Assembly: GCF_945859705.1 (NCBI RefSeq)
Contig: NC_079134.1
Coordinates: 159,127,718 to 159,191,717, forward strand
Source: Episyrphus balteatus
Lineage: Eukaryota > Arthropoda > Insecta > Diptera > Syrphidae
DNA: 64,000 nucleotides
Reading direction: 5' to 3'
The position numbers were made by a program, and so were the translations under genes. The notes beneath the pieces were generated by a model. It had not been told where the DNA came from and searched no databases. It worked only from the letters and a program-made list of their open reading frames with translations. This document shows, piece after piece, positions 11,240 through 21,491 of this stretch (position 1 is its first letter; each line of letters starts with the position of its first letter).

Positions 11240-12254
11240 AAATCTGAAAAAAGTAGGCGTCTGATACGGATTTTTTTCCAACACTCTGCGTTTCGAAATA
11301 TCTTTTTTCTTTAATAGATACAGGAATAAAGTATATAGAGTAATGATAGACCATGACCACGACTAAATGTCGTTTCAATCATTTTCGTAAACACAATTTT
11401 GAGATAACGGTAAAATAAAATTTTAGAATTCAACAGGTTATAACTTTTGATGAAGAGCAGATAGAAATTTGATTGAACTTTAATGAGCATCCTGATACAA
11501 TTACCTTTCATTTGGTATATCACACATAACGGTAGACTAACTACAAGCTACACAATGTTAAATCAAGGAACTTGCGAAAAACCACCTTTGTGGAAAGTAC
11601 CGTAATCTCAGTCTGGAAATTCGACATGGTTGATTTTTAAAAAATTCTAACTTCTCTTGTAGGCATCTTTGAAATGAGATTGATACGTCATATGAAAGGT
11701 GAAATAATAAGCTTTCACTTGGTATACAATTTTTTATAGGTTGTCAAACAAAAAAATTGATTCCCTAGCGTGAGAACATAAAAATAAATGTTTTATTGCT
11801 TTTTTTAATGAAATTAAAAATTTAATAGACTTGATCGATATATATATTTTGAGCTAAGATAAGCTTTCAGATGGTATACAATTTTTTATAGGTTGTTAGG
11901 GAAAAAAATAGAATTAATGACGTAAGAAGATAAAAATTCATGTTTTTTTTTGCTTTTTTTTGATGAAAATGATTGTTTTCAATAAATTATTTTTATACTT
12001 TTTGTGCATTGTAAAAATTTAAAAATGGTTTTATTCTTAAGAAGAAATACTTGGCTTTTAAATTACATAATTTTTTTTTGTAAGCTTTTAAAATAAAAAA
12101 AAAATAATATAATGAGAAAATAAAAAAGGTATTTTTTTTTAGCTTTTTCTTGTAATTTATGATTGTTTGAAAAAAGTTAACGCTTCAATTGACTCATTTT
12201 AAACAAAAGCACACAACCTGTTTTCTGACGACGTTATCACGTAAAATCATCGAC
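11240..12254 (-). repeat. Inverted relative of the repeat core (copy B)
   Basis: Read on the minus strand this matches the copy at 60,344-61,882: it starts with CGATGATTTTACGTGATAAC, runs through the AGCTTA..GAGCTAA unit and the GAGATTACGGTAC block, and reaches an ACGCAGAG..GATACGGATTTTTT.. stretch also found near 61,330-61,365. The core is also shared with copy A, but copy A has quite different outer ends. The left limit is approximate and no target duplication was found, so this is probably a truncated copy. Two small minus-strand frames inside it (11,196-11,378 and 11,311-11,523) are by-products. Confidence 0.7.
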
Positions 12255-12722
12255 ATTGACATAGATTCACAGGGTCATAGTTGGATAGCTTCCGAATTAG
12301 AAAAGAAACGAATTCATGAGTTTGGATAGAAGTTCATAACTTGATTCTTGATCTGCTTAAATTTAATGCCCTTTTGCATAATAACATATAATAATTCTCT
12401 TTCAGAATCATTTTCGTGCAGTGCCATAAGAATCGAAGGCTGGCACTTCATGAATGCGTTACATCTTTTTCAAAGTAAAGCTTTATAGAAAATCGATGCT
12501 CAAATCCACAGATTCTTGTAAAAACTGCCGCACAGTAGCCTAATAATGTACTAAAACGCCCCTGTCCATCAACAATATACAATACCAGTTAAAAGTAGGT
12601 TATGGACTACTAGAAAAGGCAAACTACATAAAAATTAAGTACAAAATCTAACCATGGGAATACCCAAAAAATCAATAAGAAATCTCTGCAAATATAGAAA
12701 ATATCTAGGGGGATTATTACAT
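12255..12722. other. No feature recognised
   Basis: Ordinary AT-rich sequence of slightly higher complexity; no open frame, RNA gene or transposon end was recognised. Confidence 0.4.
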
Positions 12723-12821
12723 CCCCCAGCAATGACAACAATTAAGCTTCTAAAAAGCTTTACAAAAATGCAATTTTTGCTTCTGTAATGCTTTATAGAA
12801 GCAAAATTGTTAGTTGGGAGG
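12723..12821. mobile_element. Tiny MITE (AGAAGCAAAATTGTT ends), copy 2
   Basis: Left end CCCCCAGCAATGACAACAAT and right end (minus strand) CCTCCCAACTAACAATTTTG are imperfect inverted repeats. The inner palindromes around AAGCTTTA and ATAAAGC correspond to those of the copy at 7,929-8,016, which supports a dispersed family. Confidence 0.45.
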
Positions 12822-12913
12822 AAAATTCAGATATCGAATTCATAAAAGGAACAACAGTGTAAGGTCCGAAAAAGGTTCAGCTCTCAAAATATATTTGGAA
12901 TAAGAGGAATGCA

Positions 12914-13393
12914 CATTAGGGCGTTCGTTATTTTGGAAAACAGTTCCTAAGTGGAAAAATTATTTCTAAATAATAAAAAAAAAATCCTCTAATTTTTTCA
13001 GATTTATTATTATTTTACTATTTACACAGCAAAACGCACATAAATGAACGAAATACAGACACTTAACAGCACGGGCGACTGAGACCATTTGGCTGATACA
13101 ACACAATCAATGACACAAGGGAGAAACATATAGAAATAAAGAAAGAACATATAACATAGAAATACCTTACTGGCACAAAGGAGGAGACATCGTTGAAAAT
13201 TTTCTCATATTATCGCACAAGTGGCTTCAGTTAAGCTGGCGATTTTAGAAAAAAAACTTCTGAACCGACTTTAGGGCTCATACCCACGATGAAGGCTCTA
13301 TGCAGTCATCTTCCTAATCCTCTGTGCCATGGCCACCTGCTTCAGATATTTATTTTGACGCTAGATGGCGCTCCAAGAGGGTTATTGTTCTTG
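12914..13393 (-). repeat. TIR-element end, split by a SINE
   Basis: From 12,914 (CATTAGGGCGTTCGTTATTT) to about 13,008, and again from 13,348 to about 13,375, the sequence matches the reverse complement of the right end of copy A (9,730 back to about 9,597), including the GACGCTAGATGGCGC block. The 339 bases between are absent from copy A, so copy A serves as the empty site for an insertion. Only this one end of the element is present. Confidence 0.75.
13009..13347 (-). mobile_element. tRNA-derived SINE insertion
   Basis: This 339-base insert is flanked by the direct repeat ATTTATT (13,002-13,008 and 13,348-13,354), and the uninterrupted sequence is present in copy A. On the minus strand the head carries TGGCACAGAGG (plus-strand 13,319-13,329), close to a pol III A box, and TGGGTATGAGCCC (13,274-13,286), a degenerate B box, at tRNA-like spacing. 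The other end finishes in an (AAT)n-like tail. Head promoter, AT tail and target duplication together fit a SINE. The tRNA of origin cannot be told; the B box is mutated, so transcription from it is doubtful. Confidence 0.65.
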
Positions 13394-14694
13394 CTCCTTT
13401 TAATTTATTGATTTATAAGACTTTATGAAGAAAGTCTTTATATTTAGGTAAGATAAATATCATTTTTAAGACTTCTAGACTATTTTCATAATTTGCTTCA
13501 CTTGTTTTCTTCTTTTAATTTGTTAAACTTGTATAAGATTATCCCGATGTTCGATAAAAAACTTTGAAATGTTCAACAAATTTTCTCTCTAAGCAACCAA
13601 ACTTCAAAGAACCTATGTCAACACAAAACATAATCCATTTATCCACTTATGAAGAGGGTTAATTTAAAAAAAAAAATAAAATCTTGTTGCCTTGTTGCTA
13701 TACCAAATTTTTAATTTAACAAATCTTAACTTACTAAAAAAGGTTTCCAAGAACAGACAAAAATATCCCCTCTTTAACAATTTTGTTTAGGTATAAATTT
13801 TAATCTCTTTTTTTTTTTTTTTGAATGAATACCCTTGTTGTGGTACCTCCAACTCACTTCTTTCTCAAAAGTTAATTCTACCAAAACCTATTACAATTAA
13901 ATTATATGGCTTCGAGTTAAAGCCCCCATAAACCGACACAGTTGTTATTCCCCAATCAAATACCCGATTATACAAAGTTTTGAGCTTTCATCAAAAACGA
14001 CGAAAACAGATCTAAATCCACACACAAAGATATAAAACACCCAACATATATAATTGTTAATTAATTGAAACCATTAGTTTATTTTCTCTTGGAAATGTCT
14101 CTAGGTACTGCTACATTGTATCGATACAGTAATAAAAGCTTTATAGACAAAGAAACTATAAAAAACCCCTTTTTTAAGTGAAATAATTTGACGGCTGCCA
14201 CAATAATTGCACCACGTCAATAAACTTGCTACATCACACGAACTCTACAACAAAAAAAAAAAAACATTTCTATGGAAATATCGGTGATAAGGTGAAACCA
14301 AAACAAAAGAATTAAAAATTCACTGATAAGACTTTTTTTTAACAACACACCCATACACTCTCATCAAACACAAATACACTCTCACTTACACATAAAATAA
14401 ATAAAACAACAACAAAGAAACAAGGAGCGAAAAGAACTGTCAAACCAAAAAGGAATACAAGAAAATCTCTCCTTAAATGGCGCCCAACCCAGGACGACAC
14501 ATATATTCACATTTTTGTAAAATTATAGCAAACATGCGCAGTATAAAATAAAAATCAAACTTTTTATAGGACACCTTTCTGTCTCGCATGTTAACGCTTT
14601 AATCAAGTTGAATTTGTAAAAAAAAAGAGAATGAAAGAAAAAAAAAGGAAAATGAAAACAAAAAAAAAAAAACAATTTAAAATAATATTGAAAC
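13394..14694 (-). other. Presumptive intron after the large exon
   Basis: This lies directly beyond the splice donor of the exon at 14,695-16,017 on the minus strand. It is AT-rich, includes long A and T runs, and contains no second coding exon that I can recognise. Its role as intron is inferred from the donor alone. Confidence 0.45.
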
Positions 14695-16017
14695 CTGTAA
14701 ACTATGCGGAACGGATTTATTGCGATGCTCCGAGCTCAACTTCGTTTGGCGCACAAAACTGCGACAGGATCTGTCCTTGAAATTGAGCTCGAGACCATGG
14801 TCACTGATGGTATTTGTGCTATCTGGGCTCAGTGCTGTCGGCCTATTGCCACCACCACCACCGCCGCCATTGTGCGTACTCAGAGTCGTCGTCGTAGTTC
14901 CTCCATTATTGATATTATAACCCAATGCATTCGGGTCAAAGTAGTCTGTGTGATTGGCATAACATGGATAACAGTTCTCGTTGGCTATAATGTTAATGAC
15001 ATTCGCAAAGCTTGTGCTACTTTGTTGGTTATTGTTACTGTTGGTAAGGTTGTTGCCGCCGATGCCAATTCCTCCGCCATTACCTCCCATTATTATTGTG
15101 TGTGCGTTTGATGAACTATTTTTTAAGTTGGGGTTATTATTGCAGCTTTTTGCAGCAGGTGGATATTTCGATGAAGCGCAGGACGAGGTGATTGTTGCTG
15201 CTCCTGCTGCAGTACAAATAGCAGCAGCAGTAGCAGAAGATGGAGAAACAGCACCTAGGGCGGTGGTGGTAACAGCAGTTGCAGCGACAGAACTATCAAC
15301 ACTAGCTATAGCAGCAGTAGCAGCAGCGGAAGAACTGGTTGATGCAGCAGCAGGGCTGGTAGGTGGTGAATTATTAGCAGCGACTACAGCGCCACCACCT
15401 CCAGCAACAGCAGCAGAAGGAGCTGAACTACAAACAGGAGATGAACATGAAAGTTGCTGAGAAGGAGTTGCGGATGCAGATGAAGACGATGTAGGTGGCT
15501 GTTGCTGACTCACAGCCATAGTCAGCCCCGAACAACTACTGCCAAACGATGATGGGGCATGACTACTATTGTTGAAATTGTTCACCTTGTCATCGCCGCT
15601 GTCATCCGCCGCGGTCGTTTGTTGTTGTTGTTGTCCAATGGCAGTTTTTGTTGAAGCAGAAGATTTTCTGCTGTATGGTGGCGACGAACGACGATGATGA
15701 GTGCTGCCTTGACCAACTGCACCAGCACCGGCACCAGTTGAAGAAGTATTATTTTTGTCCATGTCTTCGTGGTTTGTAGTGGATCGGTTATTATTTGGGG
15801 CACCACCATTGCCTACCAAATTACCACCTCCTACTAAATTTCCATGGCCACCACCACCATTATTTGCAGTGTCTATGAGTATTTTTGTGGCGGCAAGTGC
15901 ATCGTCATCATCATCAACATCCGAACTGTCACTATCAATGCCGGTAAAGTTTTTATTGTTTGTGTTTGATAAAATTAGCGGAACACTTGAGCTATCTATT
16001 ATTCCCGATTTGCTCAT
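14695..16017 (-). CDS. Large low-complexity first coding exon, gene unrecognised
   Basis: This is the one convincing host coding exon. The start codon at 16,017 has the AAA context favoured in insects (AATTAAAATG) and is the first ATG of a 446-codon frame. The last five codons and the stop probably lie in intron: CAG|GTTTCA after Gln441 is a usable splice donor, leaving a phase-0 exon coding residues 1-441. The product begins MSKSGIIDSSSVPLILSN, then an acidic stretch (residues 28-39), Gly/Asn-rich 52-78, HHRRSS at 107-112, Gln5 at 129-133, a long Ser/Ala/Thr/Gly region 150-285, and Asn/Gly-rich 292-330. Less repetitive segments at about 337-370 (FANVINIIANENCYPCYANH onward) and 400-441 (ISDHGLELNFKDRSCRSFVR onward) look most likely to be conserved. 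There is no signal peptide or membrane segment. Such disordered N-terminal exons occur in long insect signalling, channel and regulatory genes; I could not name this one. Confidence 0.8.
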
Positions 16018-17500
16018 TTTAATTTTAGATTTTTAATTTTTTTTTTAAATTTTTTTATTTGGATATTTTTATTGATAACATTTTTGTTTTTTGATTTTCT
16101 TTTTTTTTTCTTTTTAGAAGTTGGATGGAATTATGGTTGAATTTTAAAAGATTTTTTTGTTTTTTAATTTGGTAATTTTGAACTTTTTAATTTTTTATTT
16201 TTAAATTTAAATTTTTAGTTTTATTAATATTTTATTATTTTATTTTTAAGCACTGTAAGGGAAGATTTTTAAAAACTTTTGTTATATTATTTGAATGGTA
16301 TTTTTTTTTAAGTATGCATTTCTGAAAATAAATCATAATTGGTTGCAAAAAAATTGAATTAAGTATTTTGAGACCCGTTCAATTTTCAATGTACAGGGTG
16401 TCCCGGAAAAAAATTGTTCTACAGAAACGCTCTATATGCAAATTTGATAACATTTAACGATGATTTAAAAAAACCGTTACTTTGGTATGCCTTTACCCAT
16501 GTAAACTAAAATTTCTCTGTTAATAATAAAGGTAGAAATTTGGCAAAGGTTTTAATTTTTAGAAGAAAAGTTTTTCTTTTTAAATGTGTTTAAGAGTTTT
16601 TAATATCTTTTTTAGTTGCTGAGATATTACCTTATAAAGCTGTTAATTGTTTCTTGTCCATAATAATTTTTTATTTCAATATTGAAAGTTGGTCTTAAAA
16701 AATCAATATCAGACCGCTGTTGAAAATATGATGATACTTATTGACATTTTAGATGGAAAAATCTTCAATGAAGAAGATTGAAGTGCAAAATCAATAGAAG
16801 TTCTCAGGTTTGGTCAACATCAATTTTTTAAAAAAGTTTTTATTTAGGTATATTGCAAATTTTGAACCAACTTTGAAAGAAATGAGAAGTGTCAAACCAT
16901 TTCATATTTTTCGAAACTATCCAAACTCTTACACTTGACTTTTCTATGAGTAAAAATTCAAAAAAGGTTCTTTATAAAATGATCATATCTCTTTGAAGTT
17001 TATTAAAAGCGGTTACAAAACTTTTCAAACATTTATTTTTCATATTTACTAGACTTCAATATTTACTATGCAGAAGAAATATACTTTTGCTTTAGTCAAT
17101 TTCTTATGAAAATTCTCATTTAACTAATAATGATGCCTCAATGTTGTCTATCCAACCCTAAAAAAATTTGTCAGTAGTTATCAAGAAAAGGTCTCTGGGC
17201 AAGTTGTTTTCTGAGAAAACAAAAACGAAAATTTTTTTCGTTGAGTAGGGCATGCAACAAAGGAAATATTTTCATTGGAAATATCGAAAAGAGAGCCACA
17301 GTTGAAAAGGAGGTTAAACAAAATTACATGCCTGGGGAATTCCTCAGTAATACGTTTTCAACTAACCCGAAAAATTCGGACTTTGCTTGAAAATATACAT
17401 ACTTATTTTAAAGGATTAAGTGTTCTGAATTGTATTCATTTGTCATTTGTGGCATCAAAGCTTCTAAACTACTTATTAATGTTTGATGAATGGCGTATTT
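16018..17500. other. Upstream flank of the large exon
   Basis: Immediately upstream of the minus-strand start codon the DNA is extremely AT-rich (16,018-16,260), fitting 5' untranslated or intronic sequence. At 16,394 the words CAGGGTGTCCCGG resemble the end of a dispersed insect transposon family; an inverse end (GGACACCCTGTATA) lies at about 30,159-30,172, too far away to be its partner. No core promoter could be assigned. Confidence 0.4.
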
Positions 17501-17581
17501 TTGGAAGCGTCTTCTTTGTCCGCTGGTTATAATCTATGAGAAGTTCCACGAAAATTGATTATGATGCCCTCTAGAGGCAGA
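17501..17581 (-). repeat. TGCCTCTAGAGGGCA repeat, partial copy
   Basis: Read on the minus strand it starts CTGCCTCTAGAGGGCATCAT and continues to ATAACCAGCGGACAAAGAAG and ACGCTTCC, words shared in order with the foldback copy at 40,621-40,855 (TGCCTCTAGAGGGCACAATA, then AGCCTATAAC and GACGCTTTC). It is a truncated member of that family. Confidence 0.5.
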
Positions 17582-18394
17582 TGTTATGATTTATTTCTTA
17601 TTTTTTTTTTTAATGTACCTACTGGGGCCCAATTCCGCAAGAGTGATTTTTTATGTGTACATACACGAAAAAAAAAGTATAAACTGCTTAGGAACAAATC
17701 AGAGAAAAACTCATACGAAAAAACTCAATATGGACTTATGTCCTGCACTTAGGGCAGATACTTTTGCAATTCTATTTTTATACTTGGCACATAATGTCTA
17801 AGTTAAATAGTACATAATGTGAGTCTTAAATTTGATTTGGATCTTTTGTCTCACTCAAAATATAAATTGGGTGCTAGTTCCTTGGGCCTTAAAACAAGGT
17901 AGGTATATGAGATTTGCAGTGTATAAAAGGGTGGGTCAAAATACAATTTTTTGGATTTTCCAAAAGACTCAGCGATTAAAAGGTGCTAAATGGTTCGGTT
18001 AACTTATAATTAAAATTTCATTTCATTATTATAAGCCTAAGTGCCTCCGGATTGTGGTATCATTTTTGAAAAAATCTGATTTTTTTTTTTGACGTTAGGA
18101 AATCTTCAAAAGACACTTGGCAGTATTCGACACCAAGTAGTGTGGGACTCTTAACCACTAAAACCACCTCTTTATCAGGACCAATCTTGAGAGATCGACA
18201 TCAGATTTTTCTTTCTTAACTTTGTAAAATCACTTTGGGGGAAGTTTAAACTTTTAATACTTTCCAAGCTGATTTTTGCCTAAAAACCACATACGCTTTG
18301 CTTAATTTATTATTATATCATTTCTTATACAAGCTAATTCAAGAGGATGTGCCAAAAAGCTTAAGCGTGTAGGTTGGGTCGGGACAAGAAAAAA
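17582..18394. other. No feature recognised
   Basis: AT-rich sequence of moderate complexity with two overlapping short frames (17,555-17,801) that show no motif. Confidence 0.35.
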
Positions 18395-18640
18395 ATAGTT
18401 TTGCAGGGGGTTAATATTCGCCCCGTTTAGCCAAGAGGGGCAATTTTCTAAAAAAAAATGATTTAATTAGGAAAAAATATTATTAAAAATCAACCGTTAT
18501 ACCTACAACAACATGTTATACCTTTTTGTTGAGCCCAAAATCTCTTTTTTATTTTGCTTTCAAATAAAGCTGTTTTTATAAAACATTTTTTAAAAAATTA
18601 ATTTTCAAAATCAAAATTTTGAAAAAAAAAATTTTAATTT
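18395..18640. repeat. Repeat shared with the 43 kb foldback loop
   Basis: The block GGGGTTAATATTCGCCCCGT followed by GAGGGGCAATTTTCTAAAAA and a run of Lys/Asn-like AT words corresponds to 43,430-43,600 (AACCCCGTTTTGGAGG, then AGGGGCAATTTTCTAAAAAA). The two are therefore copies of one dispersed repeat, the second lying inside a foldback element. Confidence 0.5.
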
Positions 18641-18849
18641 GCGAACTAATTTTTTTCAAAATTTTATGTGTTTAAGTACTATTTAAGTTTTCAAAATTCA
18701 ATGCTCTTATTTGTTTTCAAGCAAAAACAGAAAACCGGATGCAAAAATGTTTTGTCGTTTTTGAAAAATTAAAAAAAAAAACCAAAACTACATTTTTCTA
18801 AGACTTGTTAATTAATTTCTGAAACATTATATATTTCTTTTATTATTTT

Positions 18850-19035
18850 TAAGGGGATACCACGCCTCCAAGGCAGAAAATCTAAAGTTTGAATATGTTT
18901 CCTTTGCATTATCTACAATTCTACCAAGTTTCAAGATTTTAGGGTATTCACAAGTATACTTTTTAATAATTGATATTAATTCTACCAAAATGGGCGGTTA
19001 CCACGCCCCCTGAATGTAAAATCTCAATTTTTTGA
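18850..19035. repeat. Duplicated TACCACGCC block
   Basis: GGGGATACCACGCCTCCAAG (from 18,852) and GGCGGTTACCACGCCCCCTG (from about 18,990) start two units about 140 bases apart, each followed by AAAATCT and an AT-rich tail. Blocks with CCACGCCC recur in many fly genomes as part of dispersed repeats, but I cannot name the family. Confidence 0.35.
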
Positions 19036-21490
19036 TTTTTTTTTTGTATGTACTTCAAGATCCATGACCATAACAAGTTTCTATGAAAACTAGAAGTTTT
19101 CCATAATTTTTATCATTTGTTAGTTAGTATATTAGTGAGTAAATCAGGTACTCTTTTTGCGATTTTTGAAAGCCTTTTTCTCAGAAACTACTAATCCTAC
19201 GTAGCTGAAAGTTAACAAATAAAACGAGTTTGAAATGTTTGACATTATTGAAACAAAAGTTAGAATGGTTCGAAAACGGCCTGAGTTGTTTCCTAAGGGT
19301 GTAGGACCAAAGTTTATAGAGAATTTGGCTGGGCAACTGGAAGCAGAAGTTAAAGTCTGATTATAACCAAACTTTATATTATTGTTCTATTTACAGTTTG
19401 GCACCTTTTCATCACTGTGCCCGTAAAAAAATCAACAAAAAAAATTTCTCCATACATTTGTGACCCAGTCTAGCGTATAAATGAAACTTACAAGTGAAAT
19501 AATTTCCAATCATTGGTTGCGTTAATTATTTTATACCTACCATTTTACTCGTACAGAACTTTTTTTAAGGAGTTGTTAGTATTTTTTTTTACAGAAAATA
19601 AGATTTTTCTTAGCTTTAAGGGAAGATATACATCTCAAACTTAAGTCACAACTCGTCTAACAGTCTAATACCTATGTAGAGCAACCTCAAGTTAAAAAGT
19701 AATTTCCTCCCTCATTTATATTCATATAAAAATAATATGTATCGTTCATGTTTGTTTTGCACAAAAGGAAATCAACTGAACCCTAATTTGATGTATTATT
19801 GTCACATAAAAACGTGCGACATTAAGTACGCCTGATTTGAAATAAGAATTTTTGTTGTCCTATGAGTAATGTGTGTAAGTGTATGTTGCCTTCCCTTTGG
19901 GGATAAAAGTTATTAAGCATCATACGGAAATGTACCCTACCTGAATAGGAGTTAAAGAATTCTCATAAATAGGGAAAAAGGTAAAATTAAAGTTGTAAGA
20001 TGATTCTATGTTTTGAATATTCTTATTTCTTTTTATGTTTTTTGAGAACTTTCTTTATCTTTTACAAGGAACTTTGAAAGTAAAGTCTTCTTTTGTGTAA
20101 AATGATATCTGTTTGGTTGTGTTGTAACTCTTTGAAGTTGAATCATATTTCAGTTATTAAAGATAAAAAATACAATTTTATTTCATTGATTTCTTTCTTA
20201 TCCTTTATAAATAAAAGAACCTACAAGGATAATGAAAAAAAAAAAAAAATTATCTTTTAAAATTTTCTTTATCCCCGATTGGGATGGAATGTGTATCATC
20301 ATCATCCGCTTGGTGATTATTTCCGGAAAAAAAAATATTTTTTTTTTATTTCCTTGTGAACTCTCTGACACTAAGTAGAGAAGAATTTTTATTGGTTATT
20401 GGTGGGTTTTTTCCAGGAGGTTAAAATTTCTTTGGATCGTTTTTATTCATTCACATTTTTTTTGGATTTTTGAATTATTTTTAGTATAAGCTTCGAAAAG
20501 AGGTTCATCCCATTGGAATTGTGTGTTGACCTTAAAGGGAAAAAGGGTATAAAATAGTAAATCCCTTATTGACAATTATTTGGATAGGAAAAGGCTTAGA
20601 AAAAAAAAAATCCCAAAAAGGTCATCTTCGATTAAAAAAATCTGAAATACAACAAAAAATATGTTAAAGAGTTCAATTGAGTGGTAAAAAGTCGTTGTCA
20701 CAAATTAAAACAGAAAATGGGTTTAAATGTAAATTTCTCCTTCGCTAAATTATCCTTACAAAGAAACACTTAAAAATGAATTTATAAATTGTTAAATCAG
20801 AAAACAGGAAATATTTATTAGTTTTTTTTTTTTACTTAGATTTTCAAGTGTCCCAGTGAGATCCACTTGTTATTACTTTTTACAAGAAATTTTGAAATAA
20901 AATTATAACTTGCACCTACTTGACCTTTTTATGCTAAATGCTATACAGAATTTTATTCTCCTTGGAATGTATTTATTTTAAATGTGAAATCCATGAAAAC
21001 AAAATCACGACACGATGAAAATGTTGAAATGTTTTTTAATTAGACAAGGATTTCAAGGAATTTGATGCAGAAAATTAATGTTAATAATGATGATGAGGAA
21101 ACCGATAGAGAGAAAAAAAAAATAAGGAAGGTATTGCTATGACAAATGGTGTCAATCTAATTAAAATGGGATTTTTTTTTATATATAATTTACTTTTACA
21201 ATAGTCCCCATTATCACACTACTCGTATTTTATTTTTAATTAAGATGATAACAGTTAACAAAGGGGGAACTTTTTTTTTTGACAGTGAAAGTTTAAATTT
21301 ATATTCATTGGCGTATATATTCTCAATTTAATTGCTTGTCACTTGTCTTCATATTATAGAAAGAGAAAGCTGTTTAAGACACCTTGATAACATTTTCTCA
21401 GTTAGGAAATTGTTTAAATTAAATAAAAACAAAAATTGAGGTCATGCTGAGTTTAAAATAAAAATAGTTATTCAACATAAGCCTGATTTA
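19036..21490. other. AT-rich DNA, no gene recognised
   Basis: Long single-base runs and small meaningless frames only. No RNA gene, exon or clear repeat terminus was recognised. Confidence 0.45.
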
Positions 21491-21491
21491 C

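Noticed and set aside
13274..13329. tRNA gene
   Set aside because: A and B boxes are degenerate and no cloverleaf with paired acceptor stem is visible; the SINE interpretation with target duplication fits better.
14704..15460. Plus-strand frames of 135 and 159 codons opposite the large exon
   Set aside because: They are antisense shadows of the trinucleotide-biased minus-strand exon, giving Leu/Pro/Ala repeats without independent start or splice evidence.
14695..16017. Assignment of the exon to a specific channel or phosphodiesterase gene
   Set aside because: The low-complexity style resembles N-termini of several large fly genes, but no diagnostic domain lies in this exon and I could not match the two complex islands from memory.
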